Source of the DNA: Hyphomicrobiales bacterium | GTDB taxonomy: Bacteria > Pseudomonadota > Alphaproteobacteria > Rhizobiales > HXMU1428-3 | Assembly (NCBI GenBank): GCA_021775385.1 | Contig: JAJFHW010000198.1 | Coordinates: 1 to 7,705, forward strand | Direction: 5' to 3' | Length of the DNA stretch: 7,705 nt | Notes under the pieces: generated by a model | Told to the model about the DNA's origin: nothing | Seen by the model: the letters and a program-made list of their open reading frames with translations, nothing else | The model's database searches: none | Program-made: the position numbers and the translations under genes | Shown: positions 6,327 through 7,705 of the stretch, piece by piece | Layout of the letters: each line of letters begins with the position of its first letter | How positions within the stretch are numbered: the first letter of the stretch is position 1

Positions 6327-6467
6327 ATGAAAAACTTTTACCCACTATCAGTCGTATTTTTATTAGCAGTCACCTTGATCAGTAGCGCCCTAGCCGTAAC
6401 ATCGCAAAGCCGTGTGAGTGATGAACTTTCTCATTATAGTTCTGTCCAGCAATCGATTTTACTATAA
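6327..6467 (+). CDS. Small secreted peptide, unknown function
   Basis: This 46-residue gene has a classic Sec signal peptide: Lys2, a hydrophobic core of about 16 residues (PLSVVFLLAVTLISSALA) and an Ala-Leu-Ala cleavage site after residue 23. Removal would leave a mature peptide of 23 residues, rich in serine and glutamine, with no cysteine and a hydrophobic end (SILL). The frame stays open back to an ATT-type start near 6198, but ATG 6327 is the credible start because GGAGA at 6316-6320 stands six bases before it and the signal peptide begins exactly there. The tandem inverted repeats at 6153-6190 lie upstream. The ABM-family gene follows 77 bases later behind its own promoter. I recognise no family. 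It could be a secreted signal or a periplasmic peptide; if cleavage does not occur, it would be a single-span membrane peptide. Confidence 0.6.
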   Translation: MKNFYPLSVVFLLAVTLISSALAVTSQSRVSDELSHYSSVQQSILL

Positions 6468-6486
6468 AAAATGAACGATCTATCTC

Positions 6487-6513
6487 TTGACAAAAATCAC
6501 CCCTGGATATTAG
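6487..6513 (+). promoter_or_regulatory. Promoter candidate for the ABM-family gene
   Basis: A perfect TTGACA at 6487-6492 is followed after 15 bp by TATTAG at 6508-6513 (4 of 6 against TATAAT). The spacing is short and the -10 box is poor, so activity may depend on a regulator. An imperfect dyad overlaps the -10 region (next entry). Confidence 0.4.
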
Positions 6514-6527
6514 TTGCCATGATAACC
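6505..6527. promoter_or_regulatory. Imperfect inverted repeat over the -10 region
   Basis: GGATATTA at 6505-6512 and TGATAACC at 6520-6527 are inverted repeats matching as GGnTATnA-N7-TnATAnCC, six of eight positions per arm. The site covers the -10 box and ends 17 bases before the gene start. It is in the right place for autorepression by the adjacent MarR-type regulator, which is inference. Confidence 0.35.
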
Positions 6528-6544
6528 AATAGACAGAGGTATAC

Positions 6545-6838
6545 ATGTCAAAACCTTTATTCATCTTTGCAGAAATAAAACCTAAAGCAGAACATTTTGA
6601 CGAAGCAAAAAAAGCCATTGTTGGCATTCTAGCTGAAACACGTGCTGAAAAGGGATGTCGGTCATTTGATTTATTCAATTCACCAGATCAAACCACACTA
6701 TATCTATTTGAAGAGTGGGACGATCAAAACGCCCTAGACGAGCATTATGAAAAACCTTATATCGCTGAAGTTTTCAAAGCTTATGAAAATTGGTTAGCCG
6801 AGCCACCGAGCATACTGCCATTAGATAGCGTAAGATAA
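6545..6838 (+). CDS. ABM-domain (antibiotic biosynthesis monooxygenase-like) protein
   Basis: The 97-residue product fits the small dimeric ferredoxin-fold ABM family, which includes quinol monooxygenase YgiN and cofactor-free oxygenases of polyketide pathways. The evidence is the opening strand PLFIFAEIKPK, a helix with EAKKAIVGILAETRAEKGCRSFDLF, and the family core TLYLFEEWDDQNALDEHYEKPYI. Trp58 and His67 in that core are usual; the second histidine seen in many members (HxxxPHF-like) is Tyr72 here. There is no signal peptide, so it should be cytosolic. AGAGG at 6535-6539 stands five bases before ATG. A MarR-type frame begins 17 bases after the stop, suggesting a small regulated operon for quinone, aldehyde or drug stress. 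The substrate is not predictable, and some family members are not enzymes. Confidence 0.85.
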   Translation: MSKPLFIFAEIKPKAEHFDEAKKAIVGILAETRAEKGCRSFDLFNSPDQTTLYLFEEWDDQNALDEHYEKPYIAEVFKAYENWLAEPPSILPLDSVR

Positions 6839-6855
6839 GGTCATGTTCTTTTCTC

Positions 6856-7283
6856 ATGGAACTACTCACGGATTGTGTGGTTGAAGAGTATGCTTCAACT
6901 ACAACAAGAGGCAACAGTAATTCAATAACTGAAGCCTTATCAATGATGCGTGTAGCCAGCCAATTAATTCGACCTGTAGATGCTTACTTCAGCTCACATA
7001 ATCTTTCACAATTGAATTTCTCATTCTTGTTGTAATACATCGTGAACCAGATATTGAAGGTTTACGTCAAAGTGAAATTAACCGACGCCTAGATGTTTCC
7101 AAACCAGTTCTAAACAGATCTGTAAGCTCATTACTAGAAACAGGATTATTAAAACTCATAGAAGATAAAGAAGATTTTCGATCGTACAAGTTGACACTAA
7201 TGGTAAAAGGAAAAAGCACACTAATTAAAATCATGCCTGGTTATTTTGTAATTATTACAGAATTCATGCGTCAGAAAATATGA
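6856..7283 (+). pseudogene. MarR-family transcriptional regulator, frameshifted
   Basis: Two adjoining frames give the halves of one MarR protein. The first (6856-7035) starts at ATG with MELLTDCVVEEYA, runs through ALSMMRVASQLIRPVDAYF to LNFSFLL and then meets TAA at 7033. The second, shifted by -1, continues from 7032 with VIHREPDIEGLRQSEINRRL, then the recognition helix region SKPVLNRSVSSLLETGLL and the wing DFRSYKLTLMVKG, ending at TGA 7281-7283. Rejoined at 7032 they give about 142 residues, normal for MarR. One lost base near TTGTTG(G)TA would explain it. No slippery heptamer is visible, so programmed shifting is unlikely; mutation or sequencing error remain. It lies 17 bases after the ABM-like gene and probably regulated it. 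No clear ribosome binding site precedes ATG 6856, so coupling to the upstream gene is likely. Confidence 0.75.
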
Positions 7284-7296
7284 AGAAGCTTTCATA
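7279..7296. repeat. Short inverted repeat at the end of the MarR frame
   Basis: TATGAA at 7279-7284 and TTCATA at 7291-7296 flank six bases. The repeat covers the MarR stop codon and lies in the 43-base space between converging genes. The stem is AT-rich and no T-run follows it directly, so a terminator role is doubtful. Confidence 0.25.
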
Positions 7297-7326
7297 CCTA
7301 TTCTTCACTTGGTACTTGATTTAAAT

Positions 7327-7536
7327 TTATTTATTCTCATTTATCCGAATAAATAAAACAAGCGCTATCGAAAAACAGAAAGCTAAAACACCACCATAAA
7401 AAATAGTATTATCATCATAACCCTTAGTCTCAAGAAACCAGATAGTGCCCAAACTAATACTAGCTAAGATATAAACATCTGTTTTCAAACGCAGAGGTGA
7501 GAAAAAATAAATTCGGCGTTTTCTCTTTTCTTTCAT
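7327..7536 (-). CDS. Small two-helix membrane protein, unknown
   Basis: The 69-residue frame runs from ATG at 7534-7536 to TAA at 7327-7329 on the minus strand. It has a very basic start (KEKRKRR), a first hydrophobic segment at about 21-36 (VYILASISLGTIWFLE), a short polar turn containing YDDNT, and a second hydrophobic segment at about 45-65 (IFYGGVLAFCFSIALVLFI), ending in charged residues. With the basic N-terminus in the cytosol, both ends would face inwards. I recognise no family. The ribosome binding site is weak (GAAAG about ten bases upstream). A perfect 12-bp palindrome, TGATC-CA-GATCA, lies at 7549-7560, just upstream of the start. The length and clear membrane pattern support a real gene; function is unknown and it may be lineage-specific. 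Confidence 0.5.
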   Translation of the reverse strand: MKEKRKRRIYFFSPLRLKTDVYILASISLGTIWFLETKGYDDNTIFYGGVLAFCFSIALVLFIRINENK

Positions 7537-7548
7537 GTCTTGTCTTTC

Positions 7549-7560
7549 TGATCCAGATCA
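7549..7560. promoter_or_regulatory. 12-bp palindrome before the small membrane protein
   Basis: TGATC-CA-GATCA is a perfect inverted repeat 13 bases upstream of the minus-strand ATG. It could be an operator in the leader or promoter region of that gene. No convincing -35/-10 pair was found on the minus strand, so the role is speculative. Confidence 0.25.
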
Positions 7561-7627
7561 TCAAATAAGATATGGTCAAGACTGGTACATTATTACAAGA
7601 TCGCATATTCGCTTTTTTATAATACTA

Positions 7628-7705
7628 TTAAGCTCTCACCAGTGCCATATAATCATCAAGTAAATTTTTGCTGATCTCACCTGGCGTAAAGCGATAGTCA
7701 CCAAT
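7628..7705 (-). CDS. C-terminal end of a minus-strand gene, cut by the window edge
   Basis: On the minus strand the frame is open from the window edge for 25 codons to a TAA at 7628-7630. The residues look like real protein: GDYRFTPGEISKNLLDDYM, then ALVRA at the end, an amphipathic helix with normal codon use. I cannot assign a family from so short a tail. It is transcribed in the same direction as the 69-residue membrane protein, 91 bases ahead of it. A 25-codon open frame alone is weak evidence, so this rests mainly on composition. Confidence 0.5.
   Translation of the reverse strand: MGDYRFTPGEISKNLLDDYMALVRA

Noticed and set aside
7021..7040. Programmed -1 frameshift in the MarR gene
   Set aside because: There is no X-XXY-YYZ slippery heptamer at TTCTTGTTGTAA and no clear stimulatory stem nearby.

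Overview
The window looks like part of an AT-rich alphaproteobacterial chromosome. The reasons are the gene order folB-uvrC-pgsA-moaD-moaE on one strand, which I know as a recurrent arrangement in Alphaproteobacteria, the MoaD ending Pro-Pro-Val-Thr-Gly-Gly, and the UvrC with a full set of cysteine ligands. I cannot name a genus; a marine Rhodospirillales/Kiloniellales-type organism is a guess.

The left part (about 1-4611) is housekeeping. It holds the 3' end of an unrecognised gene, a 273-base gap, then dihydroneopterin aldolase (folate), the UvrC excision nuclease, phosphatidylglycerophosphate synthase, and the two molybdopterin synthase subunits. moaD and moaE encode the two halves of one enzyme. 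They are separated by a 145-base leader that carries a duplicated segment able to fold in two mutually exclusive ways. A GC-rich hairpin also sits directly on the moaD stop.

The centre (about 4612-6128) is a single transcription unit: a possible terminator, a good sigma-70-like promoter, a strong ribosome binding site, and a Tat-exported multicopper oxidase that has leucine in the position of the usual axial methionine.

The right part (about 6129-7705) is accessory and AT-rich towards its end. It opens with two copies of the inverted repeat CGTGA-N7-TCACG exactly 21 bp apart, a likely operator. These are followed by a 46-residue secreted peptide, an ABM-family monooxygenase-like protein with its own TTGACA promoter, and a MarR-family regulator broken by a single -1 frameshift. 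A small two-helix membrane protein and the tail of another gene lie on the minus strand. The ABM and MarR genes look like a small regulated operon whose repressor has been lost, unless the frameshift is a sequencing error.

The strongest candidates for something undescribed are the moaE leader and the tandem operator in front of the secreted peptide. I see no CRISPR array, tRNA, rRNA, insertion sequence or complete defence system.
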